The notes under the pieces: model-generated
Seen by the model: only the letters and a program-made list of their open reading frames with translations
Databases searched by the model: none
What the model was told of the DNA's origin: nothing
Translations under genes and position numbers: made by a program
Assembly (NCBI GenBank): GCA_024275415.1
Contig: JAJRZD010000091.1
Location: 55,470 to 119,469 of the forward strand
Source: an archaeon
Lineage (GTDB): Archaea; Asgardarchaeota; Thorarchaeia; Thorarchaeales; Thorarchaeaceae
DNA length: 64,000 bases
Reading direction: 5' to 3'
Shown here: piece after piece, positions 9,400-18,079 of the stretch
Layout of the letters: each line of letters starts with the position of its first letter
How positions within the stretch are numbered: the stretch's first letter is position 1

Positions 9400-10217
9400 T
9401 GACAATCATCGAAGAATGTACAGGCGATTGCAGGCCCCGCGTGGGAGTCTATGCACTGACCTCATGCTATGGCTGTCAGCTCAAATTGGCCACTGTTCAG
9501 AAGATCATCGATATATCTAACATGGTGAGTTTTGAGAGTTTTTACATGCTCTCAAGTGCAAGTAAGATGGCCGCAGATGTGGATGTGGCTTTTGTAGAGG
9601 GATCAGTTTCGACAGAGAGGGACTTGGAGGAACTTATGGAGATTCGAAAGCATTCTCGCATCCTCGTCGCTTTGGGAGCTTGCTCTGTCAACGGTGGAGT
9701 ACAGAGCTGGGCGGAGGGCGAGATGGATCATGATGCACTCCACAAGTGTGTATATGGAGATAGCAAGCTCACGATGCAGGGGTTACAAGCCACACCCATA
9801 TCCAAGCATGTGGATGTGGACTATTATCTTCCAGGATGTCCCCCTGAGGAGGACGAAATCATGTACTTCATCTCTGCCTTTCTCATTGGCACATTTCCTG
9901 AGCCCAAGGACTATCCAGTCTGCGCCGAATGTCGGCTTGCTGGGAATCCCTGTATATTGATAGAACGTGGTGAACCTTGCCTTGGACCCGTGATTGTCGC
10001 AGGATGTAAGGCTCGGTGCATCGGATTTGACGTTCCCTGTGTCGGATGTAGAGGTCCTGTGCCCCATGAAACCGCATGGTTTGACTCTCTCGCCCAGACC
10101 TTCCTGAGGAAAGGAATGACTGAGAAACAGATTCGACAACGGATGAAGATTTTTGGCTCACATGACCCGAATATAGAGAGGATGCTTCACAGTATCCTCG
10201 GAGGTGAAACCGAGTGA
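9396..10217 (+). CDS. hydD: Group 3b NiFe (sulf)hydrogenase small (delta) subunit
   Basis: A 273-aa small subunit carrying the iron-sulfur relay. Proximal-cluster ligands are visible as S-C-Y-G-C-Q near the N-terminus, followed by L-G-A-C-S-V-N-G-G, P-G-C-P-P and further Cys clusters near C-A-E-C and P-C-V-G-C. An upstream in-frame start at 9339 lies inside hydG and adds residues without family resemblance, so I choose ATG 9396, which overlaps the hydG stop. It lacks a twin-arginine signal, consistent with a cytosolic group 3 enzyme. Its stop overlaps the GTG start of the large-subunit gene. Confidence 0.92.
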   Translation: MMTIIEECTGDCRPRVGVYALTSCYGCQLKLATVQKIIDISNMVSFESFYMLSSASKMAADVDVAFVEGSVSTERDLEELMEIRKHSRILVALGACSVNGGVQSWAEGEMDHDALHKCVYGDSKLTMQGLQATPISKHVDVDYYLPGCPPEEDEIMYFISAFLIGTFPEPKDYPVCAECRLAGNPCILIERGEPCLGPVIVAGCKARCIGFDVPCVGCRGPVPHETAWFDSLAQTFLRKGMTEKQIRQRMKIFGSHDPNIERMLHSILGGETE

Positions 10218-11527
10218 CCCGTAAGAAGATAATACGCCCCATCAACGTAGACCATGTGGCCCGCATCGAAGGGAAAGCCGGCATAGATGTCACGATTGAG
10301 GACGGGAAAGTGACTGTCGCAGAGATGAACATCTTCGAGGGCCCTCGGTACTTTGAAGCTATCACACGAGGAAAGTCTCTTGAGGATGCGACAGCCGTGT
10401 TCCCGAGGGTCTGTTCCTTTTGTGCTGCGGCTCACAAGATTACTGGTCTTCAGGCAGCTGAGAACGCTATAGGACTTGAGGTTTCGGATCAGACGCGGAA
10501 GATTAGAGAACTCCTGTATATCGGTGACTACATCGAGAGTCATTCATTACATCTGTTCCTTTTGGCACTACCAGACTTCTTAGGGTATCCAGATGCTTTC
10601 TCGATGGCTGAGGAATACCCCAAGGTGCTCGAAGCAGGTATGCGTCTGAAAGATATTGGGGCAGATATCCAGACAGTCATTGGCTCGCGCTATATACACC
10701 AGGAGAATGCCCTTTTGGGTGGCTTTGGGAAACTCCCCTCTAAGAAGCAGTTCGCATCTCTCGGTCGTAGATTGAAATACCTCCGTAACACTGCAGAAGA
10801 AGCCCTTGAAACCCTTGTCAGCTACCGTCCATGGCCAGAATCCGAGATGTCAAGACTCCATCTCGCACTTGAACCATACGACGGGACATACTCTGTCATG
10901 GGTAATACTGTTCACGCATCAGATGATACACAGTTCAACGCAGCTGCATACAGGATGCGAATTGACGAGTTTGTCGTACCTCACTCATTTGCAAAGCATT
11001 GTCTTTACAACTAACAGCCATTCATGACAGGCGCGATATCACGACTCACGCTATTCAGTGGTGGGATGACTGGACGTGCCAAGGAGCTTGCTCAGTTATA
11101 TACCGAGTACCTTGACCCATCCAATCCGTTGTCCAATAACTTCGCACAGGCAATTGAGATAATATACTATATCCACAAGGCCTTGGACATCTCAAATGAC
11201 CTTGCGAGTGGCATGAACGAGAATGAACGGCGAATCAAACCCGAGTATGGGCATGCAGGCACCGGTGTATCGATTACAGAGGCACCGAGAGGACTTCTTG
11301 CCTATACGATAGGAGTAGACAAGAACGGGCTGGTGAAGAATGTGGACATCATCACTCCCACAGCCATGTTCCTCCCGTTGATGGAGGCTGACCTCAAGAA
11401 GACTACTGAGGGCTTCTTGGAGCATGGGATTGATGATAAAGAGATAGCACATCGTCTGGAAACGATTGTGCGTTCATACGACCCGTGTGTTTCCTGTAGT
11501 GTACATGTGACAATCGTCAGGAACTAG
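10214..11527 (+). pseudogene. hydA: NiFe hydrogenase large (alpha) subunit gene interrupted by one in-frame TAA
   Basis: Two consecutive open segments, 10214-11014 and 11024-11527, lie in the same frame, separated only by a TAA (11012-11014) and three codons, Q-P-F. Read through, they make one complete 437-codon large subunit. The N-terminal ligand motif R-V-C-S-F-C-A-A-A-H and the C-terminal D-P-C-V-S-C-S-V-H are both intact, so the full set of NiFe-binding cysteines is encoded. The interruption falls in the conserved stretch H-S-F-A-K-H ... P-F-M-T-G-A. No frameshift is seen. A recent nonsense mutation, an assembly or sequencing error (GAA to TAA is one change), or a two-piece subunit are the options; the first two are the simplest. 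GTG start 10214 overlaps the hydD stop. Confidence 0.85.
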
Positions 11528-11657
11528 GATATATTGACAGTGGCTCATCTACGAGCCCAAATTTCTATATCCTTGGTTCTGGAATAAACGGGGAAGCTAC
11601 TGCCTGTTAGGATGTGATGGCACAGAGCGATAGCTTCTTTCGTGAACTGCTTTCAAC

Positions 11658-12602
11658 GTGACATGGGTGTTCGGACTGCAAGTTCTTGGCGACCTCGTTA
11701 TCAGACTAGGCTTTTTCTACGCCTTCATCTCTTTTGGCTACCTAACTACACGAATCAGAAAGATAGGTGGCCCATTGAACAAGGGAATCACATCCCTCCT
11801 GATCAACATCATGATGCCTCTTCTGATAATTGAAACCTTACTCACTGCAAATCCGACTTCAACCTTTGACATTTTTGGAATCATCCTATTCACTTTCTTT
11901 ATTCACTTCCTTGGGCTTGTCATAATGTACACCCGACTAAGAAACGCCACACTTGCTAAGAAGGAACAAGGTGCTTACCTTTTGACTGCTACATTTAACA
12001 ATGCGTTGTTTTTGCCACTTCCTATTGGTCTGATTCTCCTCGGGGAGGTTGCAGTGCCCGTCATTGCCATCTACTCGATTTCACAGATGATACTTCTGGC
12101 GACTCTTGGCACCTTTCTGGGTTCGTCTTACAGCGAAGAAGAAGATGACAGGAATGCGATGTTGAGGAAGGCTCTGACATTCCCCCCTCTCCTATCTGTT
12201 GTCATTGTGGGCGTGCTGTTCTTCGCAGGTATCGGCATCCCTCCAGCACTTGACTCATTCTTTGATGCAAACGCGCTGATTACGACATATCTCGCGCTCT
12301 TTGCAGTTGGTCTGAGCCTTGGCGCACAGGATGTCATCAAGAAGAGCAAATACGTGATTGAAACGATAGCAACCCGCCAGCTTATCGTGCCTGTAGTAGT
12401 AGGATTACTCCTCTTACTTACAGACCTCTCGCCTCTTGTCCAAGATGTGATTCTCTTGCAGGCGATGATGCCAGCAGCAGTCTTTACGGTTGTTTATGCC
12501 ACAGCGCTTGGTCTTGACTCCGAGAGTGTGGCGACCATAGTGACGACTGGCACCCTTGTTCTGCTTTTTGCAGTCCCCATCATGCCATTATTGTTTGGTT
12601 AG
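11658..12602 (+). CDS. AEC-family (auxin efflux carrier-like) membrane permease
   Basis: A 314-aa very hydrophobic protein with about ten membrane segments in two similar halves. The first half ends in the T-F-N-N-A-L-F-L-P-L-P region, typical of the AEC/PIN-like family, where Asn and Pro break the helix at the substrate site. A short hydrophilic loop, E-E-E-D-D-R, separates the halves. Family members export or import organic anions such as malate or auxin-like acids; the substrate here cannot be read from sequence. The GTG at 11658 is the first start of the frame. The gene stands alone after the hyd operon. Confidence 0.8.
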   Translation: MTWVFGLQVLGDLVIRLGFFYAFISFGYLTTRIRKIGGPLNKGITSLLINIMMPLLIIETLLTANPTSTFDIFGIILFTFFIHFLGLVIMYTRLRNATLAKKEQGAYLLTATFNNALFLPLPIGLILLGEVAVPVIAIYSISQMILLATLGTFLGSSYSEEEDDRNAMLRKALTFPPLLSVVIVGVLFFAGIGIPPALDSFFDANALITTYLALFAVGLSLGAQDVIKKSKYVIETIATRQLIVPVVVGLLLLLTDLSPLVQDVILLQAMMPAAVFTVVYATALGLDSESVATIVTTGTLVLLFAVPIMPLLFG

Positions 12603-12641
12603 TGGTTCGTATGTGAAACCATATATTCCGGATTTCTGACA

Positions 12642-12974
12642 ATGGATATGGTAAGTACCTTGACAGACGAGAAGAATGCCGATCCTGAGAAGATCAAGAG
12701 ATCCTTGGACGAGGCCGTGAAGAAACTTGACCAAGAGAAGTCATCGAGCGAGAGCTGGGGTTCAGCTGTTACCAGTAACCGTGAGAGATGGGAGTCCCTC
12801 AAGGCCTCAATAAAAGAGCGTCAGCATGCCCTCAAGGAACTTGTTCGTGAGAAGAAGACTGGAACCATAGGGCAAGAGGAATTCGAAACAAAGTATCGCA
12901 AGATCCAAGACGAACTCACAGAACTTGAATTCCAAGTCTACAACATGCGGCTTGGAACCGATATCAAGATGTGA
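12642..12974 (+). CDS. Small coiled-coil protein of unknown function
   Basis: A 110-aa charged protein with no Cys. The middle and C-terminal parts (about 45-100) form a predicted helical hairpin; the second half has the pattern of a SHOCT-like short helix (K-T-G-T-I-G-Q-E-E-F-E). It follows the permease by 40 nt on the same strand and converges with the metal-binding lipoprotein-like gene. A second ATG at 12648 is equally plausible. I do not recognise a family with certainty and infer no function. Confidence 0.6.
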   Translation: MDMVSTLTDEKNADPEKIKRSLDEAVKKLDQEKSSSESWGSAVTSNRERWESLKASIKERQHALKELVREKKTGTIGQEEFETKYRKIQDELTELEFQVYNMRLGTDIKM

Positions 12975-12990
12975 ATCACCTTGTAGTGTT

Positions 12991-14049
12991 TTATTGCTCC
13001 TTTCGCACGAATTGCAATAGAAGGATGGTTTCTGTCACCACAACAATCGCCAGGAATGCTGCAATCGCAACCGGCAGATAGTCTATCAGTGAGGTCATGG
13101 TATTCTGTCCCTCATTCTCAAGAGCCGATACGAGAGCCCCCAAGTTGTATGACATGATTGAGGTATAGTCCGAGAGCCCCGAGAAGAATATCACCCTCCA
13201 CCATACGATTCTCGAATTCGTGTCTGATGCCAGCTGGACTGCAAATTCCCCTCCTTGTTGGAGCCTTGCGATGTCTGATCCAAGGATGATGTCGATACTG
13301 CCATTCGCAAGCCCAGTCTGGATTGTCAACAGGTCGGCACCGGAGATGAATACGTCTTCTCCTGCCTCAAGAACTGCTACTACTTGGATGCCAAAGACCT
13401 CGGCAACGTATGCTTCTGCTGGGAACACAACTACTGCATGCAAATCCGAGAACCGATATTCTTCGTCCATTAGAAGAACGAGGTCTTGAAACTCTCCGAT
13501 ATCATCTACGAACCGTTGGAAGGACGAAGCCCAAAAGTCGCTGCGTTCTGGAACCAGTTCGTCCAGCTTGTCCCGGGTAGCATTGGCGATTGCGATTGCA
13601 TTGCGCGGTAGTAGCCAGTATGAATGGATGTTCTTATTTCCGTGATCCTGATCCTGAGCAAGAGGATCGAGTTTCCCGTCAGAACCCGGCATTGGCAATA
13701 GGACTGCTCCGAACTTTTCGTAATCAACGATGTCGATGGCTGGGGTATCGACTTGTTCGAGAAGCTGTTCTTCCCATGGGAAATGCCCTGTTAGAACGAG
13801 TAGATCTGCTGAATCTGCTGCATCTATAGATGATTGGGGGAGCTGTGCCGCGTGAGGCTCGACACCTTCGGGGAGTAGCGTCGAAACTTGTGCGAAGTCA
13901 CCACCCACACCCTCGACAATCCCTTGCAAGGGCGCTACAGAAACCGCAACAGACACCTCTGGTTCGACTTGAGCGTCTACTGTAGGGACATATACTGTCA
14001 TTGACATCAGAAGAATCAGACCGAGGAGGACGGAATTACTTCGTTTCAT
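12991..14049 (-). CDS. Metal ABC transporter substrate-binding protein (ZnuA/TroA type) with C-terminal membrane anchor
   Basis: A 352-aa protein of the cluster A-I/TroA solute-binding family for Zn2+ or Mn2+. The N-terminus has a signal sequence (hydrophobic stretch about 8-26). Likely metal ligands are the His of G-V-E-P-H (about 72), the His of L-T-G-H-F-P-W (about 100) and a later His and Asp. Unusually, the C-terminus ends in a transmembrane helix (about 322-348) followed by R-K-E-Q, so the protein is held by a C-terminal anchor, not a lipid. It lies divergent to its ATPase and permease across a 93-nt intergenic region. Metal identity is an inference from the family. Confidence 0.82.
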   Translation of the reverse strand: MKRSNSVLLGLILLMSMTVYVPTVDAQVEPEVSVAVSVAPLQGIVEGVGGDFAQVSTLLPEGVEPHAAQLPQSSIDAADSADLLVLTGHFPWEEQLLEQVDTPAIDIVDYEKFGAVLLPMPGSDGKLDPLAQDQDHGNKNIHSYWLLPRNAIAIANATRDKLDELVPERSDFWASSFQRFVDDIGEFQDLVLLMDEEYRFSDLHAVVVFPAEAYVAEVFGIQVVAVLEAGEDVFISGADLLTIQTGLANGSIDIILGSDIARLQQGGEFAVQLASDTNSRIVWWRVIFFSGLSDYTSIMSYNLGALVSALENEGQNTMTSLIDYLPVAIAAFLAIVVVTETILLLQFVRKEQ

Positions 14050-14142
14050 GCTGTCACACCGACGTATAATTAAGTGTCAGGTACAGCCTAATAACAGCGT
14101 TGCTAAAGGAATTGCTCCAATCAATCGGGAGGAACCATCTCC

Positions 14143-14946
14143 ATGAGCGAGTTCAGTCTAATCGAGGCACATGACCTAGCAGTCCGTTATCCTGACGGAG
14201 AGCTAGCACTATACAATGTCAACTTCCGTATCTCTGGCCCTACCTTTATGGCTATCATCGGACCTAATGGCTCAGGTAAGAGCACCCTCTTGAAGACCGC
14301 GCTTGGGATGCTCAAGCCAGTCAGGGGTACTATGCGAGTACTCGGATATGATACTGTGACTGAAAAGAAGTATATCCGTAGAGAGATTCGGTATGTTCCT
14401 CAGAGGGATCGAATTCAACTTACTGTGCCTATGAAAGTGAAAGACATTGTTCTGATGGGTCGGCTTCTCAAGAAGCGCCCTCCACGATTCGCATCCTCAA
14501 AGGACAAGGATCTGGCTCGACAAGCATTAAGGAAGGTCAACATGGATGAGCTGTGGAACCGTCCCTTCATGGAGCTATCCGGAGGTCAAAGACAGAGGGT
14601 TCTTGTCGCACGTGCTCTGGCAAGTGAGGGATCCATCTTGATGCTGGACGAACCCCTTGCTGGAACCGATGCTGAGAGCCAATCATTGATTGTGGAGGTT
14701 CTTGGGGAATATCACAGAGAAAATGAAGTCAGTGTGGTAATGGTCACCCACGACCTCAATCCGATTCATACCTTCGTCCGCAATGTCCTTTTGCTCAAGA
14801 ACACCCTGATTGGAGTTGGCACTCCTTGTGACATGATGGATCTTGAGCTTCTTGTGAAGGTGTATGGTCCTAGTGCGAAGGTAGTGGAATATGCGGGTCA
14901 TCGGTACTGTGTGACGCATGATGTAGGAGTTGATAGACACGATTGA
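14143..14946 (+). CDS. Metal ABC transporter ATP-binding protein (ZnuC type)
   Basis: A 267-aa ABC ATPase with Walker A G-P-N-G-S-G-K-S-T (about 43-51), signature L-S-G-G-Q-R-Q-R-V (about 145), Walker B I-L-M-L-D-E-P (about 165-171) and the switch His of M-V-T-H-D-L. The ATG is preceded by GGGAGGA. Its 3' end overlaps the permease gene by 17 nt. Together with the divergent binding protein this makes a complete Zn/Mn-type importer. Confidence 0.93.
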   Translation: MSEFSLIEAHDLAVRYPDGELALYNVNFRISGPTFMAIIGPNGSGKSTLLKTALGMLKPVRGTMRVLGYDTVTEKKYIRREIRYVPQRDRIQLTVPMKVKDIVLMGRLLKKRPPRFASSKDKDLARQALRKVNMDELWNRPFMELSGGQRQRVLVARALASEGSILMLDEPLAGTDAESQSLIVEVLGEYHRENEVSVVMVTHDLNPIHTFVRNVLLLKNTLIGVGTPCDMMDLELLVKVYGPSAKVVEYAGHRYCVTHDVGVDRHD

Positions 14947-15874
14947 TGCATTGCTTGAGATCCTGTCAGCCCCGTTCGTACAACGCGCGATTCTCGGTGC
15001 ATTCTTGGTTGCCATAGTCGCTTCTACGAGCGGTACGTTCCTCGTATTCCGAGGTCTCTCCTTCATGACCTCTGGAGTGGCTCATGCTGCTCTTGGTGGT
15101 GCAGCATTGGGCTTGTTTCTGCAACATTCGGGCATCCTGCCGTGGTTCGACCCTATCCTAGGGGCACTACTCTTTAGCGTCCTAGTCGCTTTGATTACCG
15201 GCTATGCTGGTGAGAAGGGGATTGCAGAGAAGATGGAGGTAGCAGTGGGTGTGTCGTTCGCTCTTTCTATGAGCATAGCAGTGCTATTGATGTACTACAT
15301 TCCTCCTACACAAGTGCCTCAAATCTGGGGTTATCTCATTGGGGATATCCTCCTATTGAATGACCTTGACCTTCTGTTACTCGCAGAAACAGCTGCCATC
15401 CTTCTTTTCCTGACGGTCTTGTTCAACAAGGAGTTCGTATATGTGAGCGTTGACATGGACGGGGCTACTGCCCATGGGTTGAACACACGTGCCTATCATT
15501 ATCTGATGCTAATTACATCTGCACTGGCTATTGCCTTTGCAACGAAAGCAGTGGGAGCTATTCTAGTCTATGCAATAATGGTGGCACCAGCAGCTGCGTC
15601 GAACGAGCTCATACACTCTGTCCGTGGAGTACTATTTTCGGTATTCGTGATAGCGCTTCTCTCGGAGATGTTAGGGCTTCTCGCTTCATTTACCATCCAA
15701 GCATCACCGAGTGCGATTGCTGGAATCATCGCTGCTCTCTCATATGTCATCGCATTGCAGATCAGGCATTTCCGGGATAGGACAACAGACACTGAGATTC
15801 CTGATAGCCACGAGATTGAGGACTTGTTCACAATTATGGAGAATGGGGGGAGTGAAGGTGTGCACCATCATTAG
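14930..15874 (+). CDS. Metal ABC transporter permease (ZnuB type)
   Basis: A 314-aa integral membrane protein of the ABC-3 family with about nine hydrophobic helices. Family-typical features include the G-T-F-L-V-F-R-G-L-S-F segment near the N-terminus, S-G-V-A-H-A-A-L-G-G and the later M-V-A-P-A-A. It starts at TTG 14930 inside the ATPase gene with an AGGAG just upstream. The tail after the last helix is acidic and His-ending (V-H-H-H). It pairs with the ATPase to move metal across the membrane. Confidence 0.9.
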   Translation: MIDTIDALLEILSAPFVQRAILGAFLVAIVASTSGTFLVFRGLSFMTSGVAHAALGGAALGLFLQHSGILPWFDPILGALLFSVLVALITGYAGEKGIAEKMEVAVGVSFALSMSIAVLLMYYIPPTQVPQIWGYLIGDILLLNDLDLLLLAETAAILLFLTVLFNKEFVYVSVDMDGATAHGLNTRAYHYLMLITSALAIAFATKAVGAILVYAIMVAPAAASNELIHSVRGVLFSVFVIALLSEMLGLLASFTIQASPSAIAGIIAALSYVIALQIRHFRDRTTDTEIPDSHEIEDLFTIMENGGSEGVHHH

Positions 15875-15947
15875 GTACGAGTCTTAACTGGTCGGTATCT
15901 TTAAGTGTGGTTTGCTTGCAACGACCTGCCAAGGTCGGTGAACACCA

Positions 15948-16340
15948 TTGAGTGATGAAGTTCCAGAAAGAGAGGAAATCATTCGTTCCACGTTAATCAC
16001 AGTTATTCTAACAAGCGTGTTTCTTATCATTGGCTTGTTATTCTGGGCATGGACGAATTCTGATGTAGATTCTCCATTGACCGCAATCAACGATGTCAAT
16101 CCCTTCATAGTACCCCTGCTAGAGATTCTCCTCGTAGGTGGAATGTTCTTCTTCATGACCGTGACTGTTGTCAACCTCAGGTTGTACTTTACACGAATCC
16201 GGTCAGGATGGCTGGAGATCATTGTGCTTCTCATCATCCAGATGGTCATATCCTACCTGATGTTTGGAGCAGAAGTGACTGGAGCAAGCTTTGTGCTATG
16301 TCTTGCTATCGTCTGGTACATCTATCTGCTTCAGGACTGA
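15948..16340 (+). CDS. Small four-helix membrane protein of unknown function
   Basis: A 130-aa protein with a short hydrophilic N-terminus and four hydrophobic helices (about 18-38, 50-77, 86-105 and 108-127). It begins at TTG 15948; no ATG is available without losing the first helix. It follows the metal permease by 73 nt and precedes the proteasome superoperon, belonging clearly to neither. No family recognised. Confidence 0.6.
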   Translation: MSDEVPEREEIIRSTLITVILTSVFLIIGLLFWAWTNSDVDSPLTAINDVNPFIVPLLEILLVGGMFFFMTVTVVNLRLYFTRIRSGWLEIIVLLIIQMVISYLMFGAEVTGASFVLCLAIVWYIYLLQD

Positions 16341-16375
16341 CTTCGTAAGAACTTCATCGCACCAGAAGCTTTATG

Positions 16376-16427
16376 TGCCTAGGTCGGACAACTTGGCTTG
16401 AACCTGACTGGCACACCAGTCTAGGTA
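16376..16427 (+). promoter_or_regulatory. Potential stem-loop structure upstream of the proteasome superoperon
   Basis: GACTGG (16406-16411) and CCAGTC (16416-16421) form a perfect 6-bp hairpin with a CACA loop. It is enclosed by TGCCTAG (16376-16382) pairing with CTAGGTA (16421-16427), allowing one wobble and one shared base. It lies about 105 nt ahead of psmA and could be a structured leader or the end of the upstream transcript. No U-run follows, so it is not a standard terminator. Confidence 0.3.
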
Positions 16428-16532
16428 TGACAATATCAGCAACCGACTTGGACAAAGGAACTGTCAGTTATTATTGATATCATTATGCTCTGACTTCCTT
16501 CTGCCGCAATGATGTTGCTGGAGGAAACTACT

Positions 16533-17273
16533 ATGTTCGGGATTTCAGGCGCAGGATATGACACAAGCACTGGCATTTTCAGTCCGGAGGGCCGCATATT
16601 TGCTGCTGAATATGCAAAGAAGGCTGTTGAGCAGGGGGCGACCTCTCTCGGAATACTCGCAAAGGACGGGGTCATCCTGCTTGCTGAAAAGAGGGTGATG
16701 CCTCTTCAGGAACCCGACAGTGTTGAGAAGATTTCGAAGATTGACGAGCATATAGGAGTGGCAACATCTGGCTTCATGGCTGATGCCAGACAACTGATCC
16801 AAGAGGCCCGTATCAAGGCACAATCCTATTGGCTCACATATGAGGAACCAATCTCTGGCGAAGCACTTGCAGAGCATATCTGCAATGAGAAAGTGACTCG
16901 TCTGTCACTTGATATGCGTCAGGGTGGGCGTCCTTATGGTGTTGCCATGTTGATTGGTTCTGTTGATTTTGATGGTATTCCTCGACTGTTCATGACAGAC
17001 CCCGTAGGCTATCACTGGGGGTACTTGGCTGCCGTAATCGGACGTGGGAGCAACGCAGCTGGAGAGTTTCTTGAGAAGAATTACAAGAAGACCCTGAAGA
17101 TACCAGAAGCCATCAAGCTCGCTCTGGAAGCCCTTCGTCAAGTCACGGACACTGACCTCAACAAGGAAAATGTTGAGATTGCTCAGGTTCCCATCAAAAC
17201 TGGCAAATTCTATCGTTTATCATACTCGGAGATAGAATCTTATCTTGCCACTCAAGAGAAATCACAGGAGTGA
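16533..17273 (+). CDS. psmA: 20S proteasome alpha subunit
   Basis: A 246-aa alpha-ring subunit that gates the 20S proteasome. The N-terminal G-Y-D-T-S-T-G-I-F-S-P-E-G-R-I-F matches the alpha signature including the gate residues (Y-D), and the conserved E-Y-A follows. An upstream ATG at 16509 would add 8 residues before the gate; I choose 16533 because GGAGGA lies 8 nt before it and the known N-terminus fits. It heads the archaeal superoperon with SBDS and the exosome genes, directly followed (8 nt) by SBDS. Confidence 0.95.
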   Translation: MFGISGAGYDTSTGIFSPEGRIFAAEYAKKAVEQGATSLGILAKDGVILLAEKRVMPLQEPDSVEKISKIDEHIGVATSGFMADARQLIQEARIKAQSYWLTYEEPISGEALAEHICNEKVTRLSLDMRQGGRPYGVAMLIGSVDFDGIPRLFMTDPVGYHWGYLAAVIGRGSNAAGEFLEKNYKKTLKIPEAIKLALEALRQVTDTDLNKENVEIAQVPIKTGKFYRLSYSEIESYLATQEKSQE

Positions 17274-17281
17274 TAAGATAG

Positions 17282-18010
17282 ATGACAGGTGGCTCCGGAA
17301 AGAAAAGTGGTGAGAAATGGCTGGACTTGGATGCTGTCGTTATTGGGATGCAAAAAGGACACCTCAGATTCGAGGTGTTCGTAGACCCCGATCTCGCGTT
17401 CAAGTATCGACGAGGTGAGGACGTTCCGCTTGAGGACATCCTTAAGAGCTACGAGATCTACGAGGATGCAAGGAGAGGCGAACGCGCCACTGAGATGCTG
17501 GTCAAGGATGCCTTTGGCTCCTCAGACATCTTCGATATAGCTCCTGAGATACTAAAGGATGGAGAGTTCAAGCTTACCCATGAGCAGAGACTGCTCATGA
17601 CTGAAGAAAAGACAGAAGCTATCATCAATGACATTTCAAAGAAAGCAATGAACCCTCAGACAGGTCATCCACACCCTCCAGATAGAATACGTCAGGCTAT
17701 GGATGAAGCAAAGGTGCGAGTAGATCCCTTCATTAGCGTAGAGGAACAGGTGCCAAAGATAGTCAAGGCTCTAAGAGTCGTACTCCCGATATCGTTCGAG
17801 AGCATCAAGATTAAAGTCACAATTCCTGCTGCGTTTGCTGGAAAGGGCTACAACATGGTGGCCACCGCTGGGGTCATAAAGACTGATACTTGGGAACAGG
17901 ACGGTTCTTGGACAGGTCTCGTAGAAATACCGGCATCAAAGAGGCAGGAGTTGTACGACGAATTAAACAAGCTCACAAAGGGCCAAATTCGGTTAGACAT
18001 GGTTCGATAG
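17282..18010 (+). CDS. sdo1: SBDS ribosome maturation protein (Sdo1)
   Basis: A 242-aa protein of the Shwachman-Bodian-Diamond family, which helps release the anti-association factor from the 60S-type subunit during maturation. The N-terminal FYSH domain shows the R-F-E-V-F-V-D-P and Y-R-R-G segments; the central helical domain contains I-N-D-I-S-K-K-A-M-N-P-Q-T and H-P-H-P-P; the C-terminal ferredoxin-like domain begins with the P-I-S-F-E region. ATG 17282 follows psmA by 8 nt in the usual archaeal order. Confidence 0.95.
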   Translation: MTGGSGKKSGEKWLDLDAVVIGMQKGHLRFEVFVDPDLAFKYRRGEDVPLEDILKSYEIYEDARRGERATEMLVKDAFGSSDIFDIAPEILKDGEFKLTHEQRLLMTEEKTEAIINDISKKAMNPQTGHPHPPDRIRQAMDEAKVRVDPFISVEEQVPKIVKALRVVLPISFESIKIKVTIPAAFAGKGYNMVATAGVIKTDTWEQDGSWTGLVEIPASKRQELYDELNKLTKGQIRLDMVR

Positions 18011-18079
18011 TATGGCTGGTATTGTCATTATTTCACGATCGCATATGTAACTAATAAAATAACAGAGGGAAAAGAGAAA

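Noticed and set aside
14050..14142. MntR/DtxR operator in the divergent metal-transporter promoter
   Set aside because: Only loose partial matches to the 33140 palindrome; no convincing inverted repeat.
16381..16440. tRNA-like T-arm on the minus strand (GGTTCAAGCC)
   Set aside because: The flanking five bases do not pair, and no anticodon or acceptor stem can be formed.
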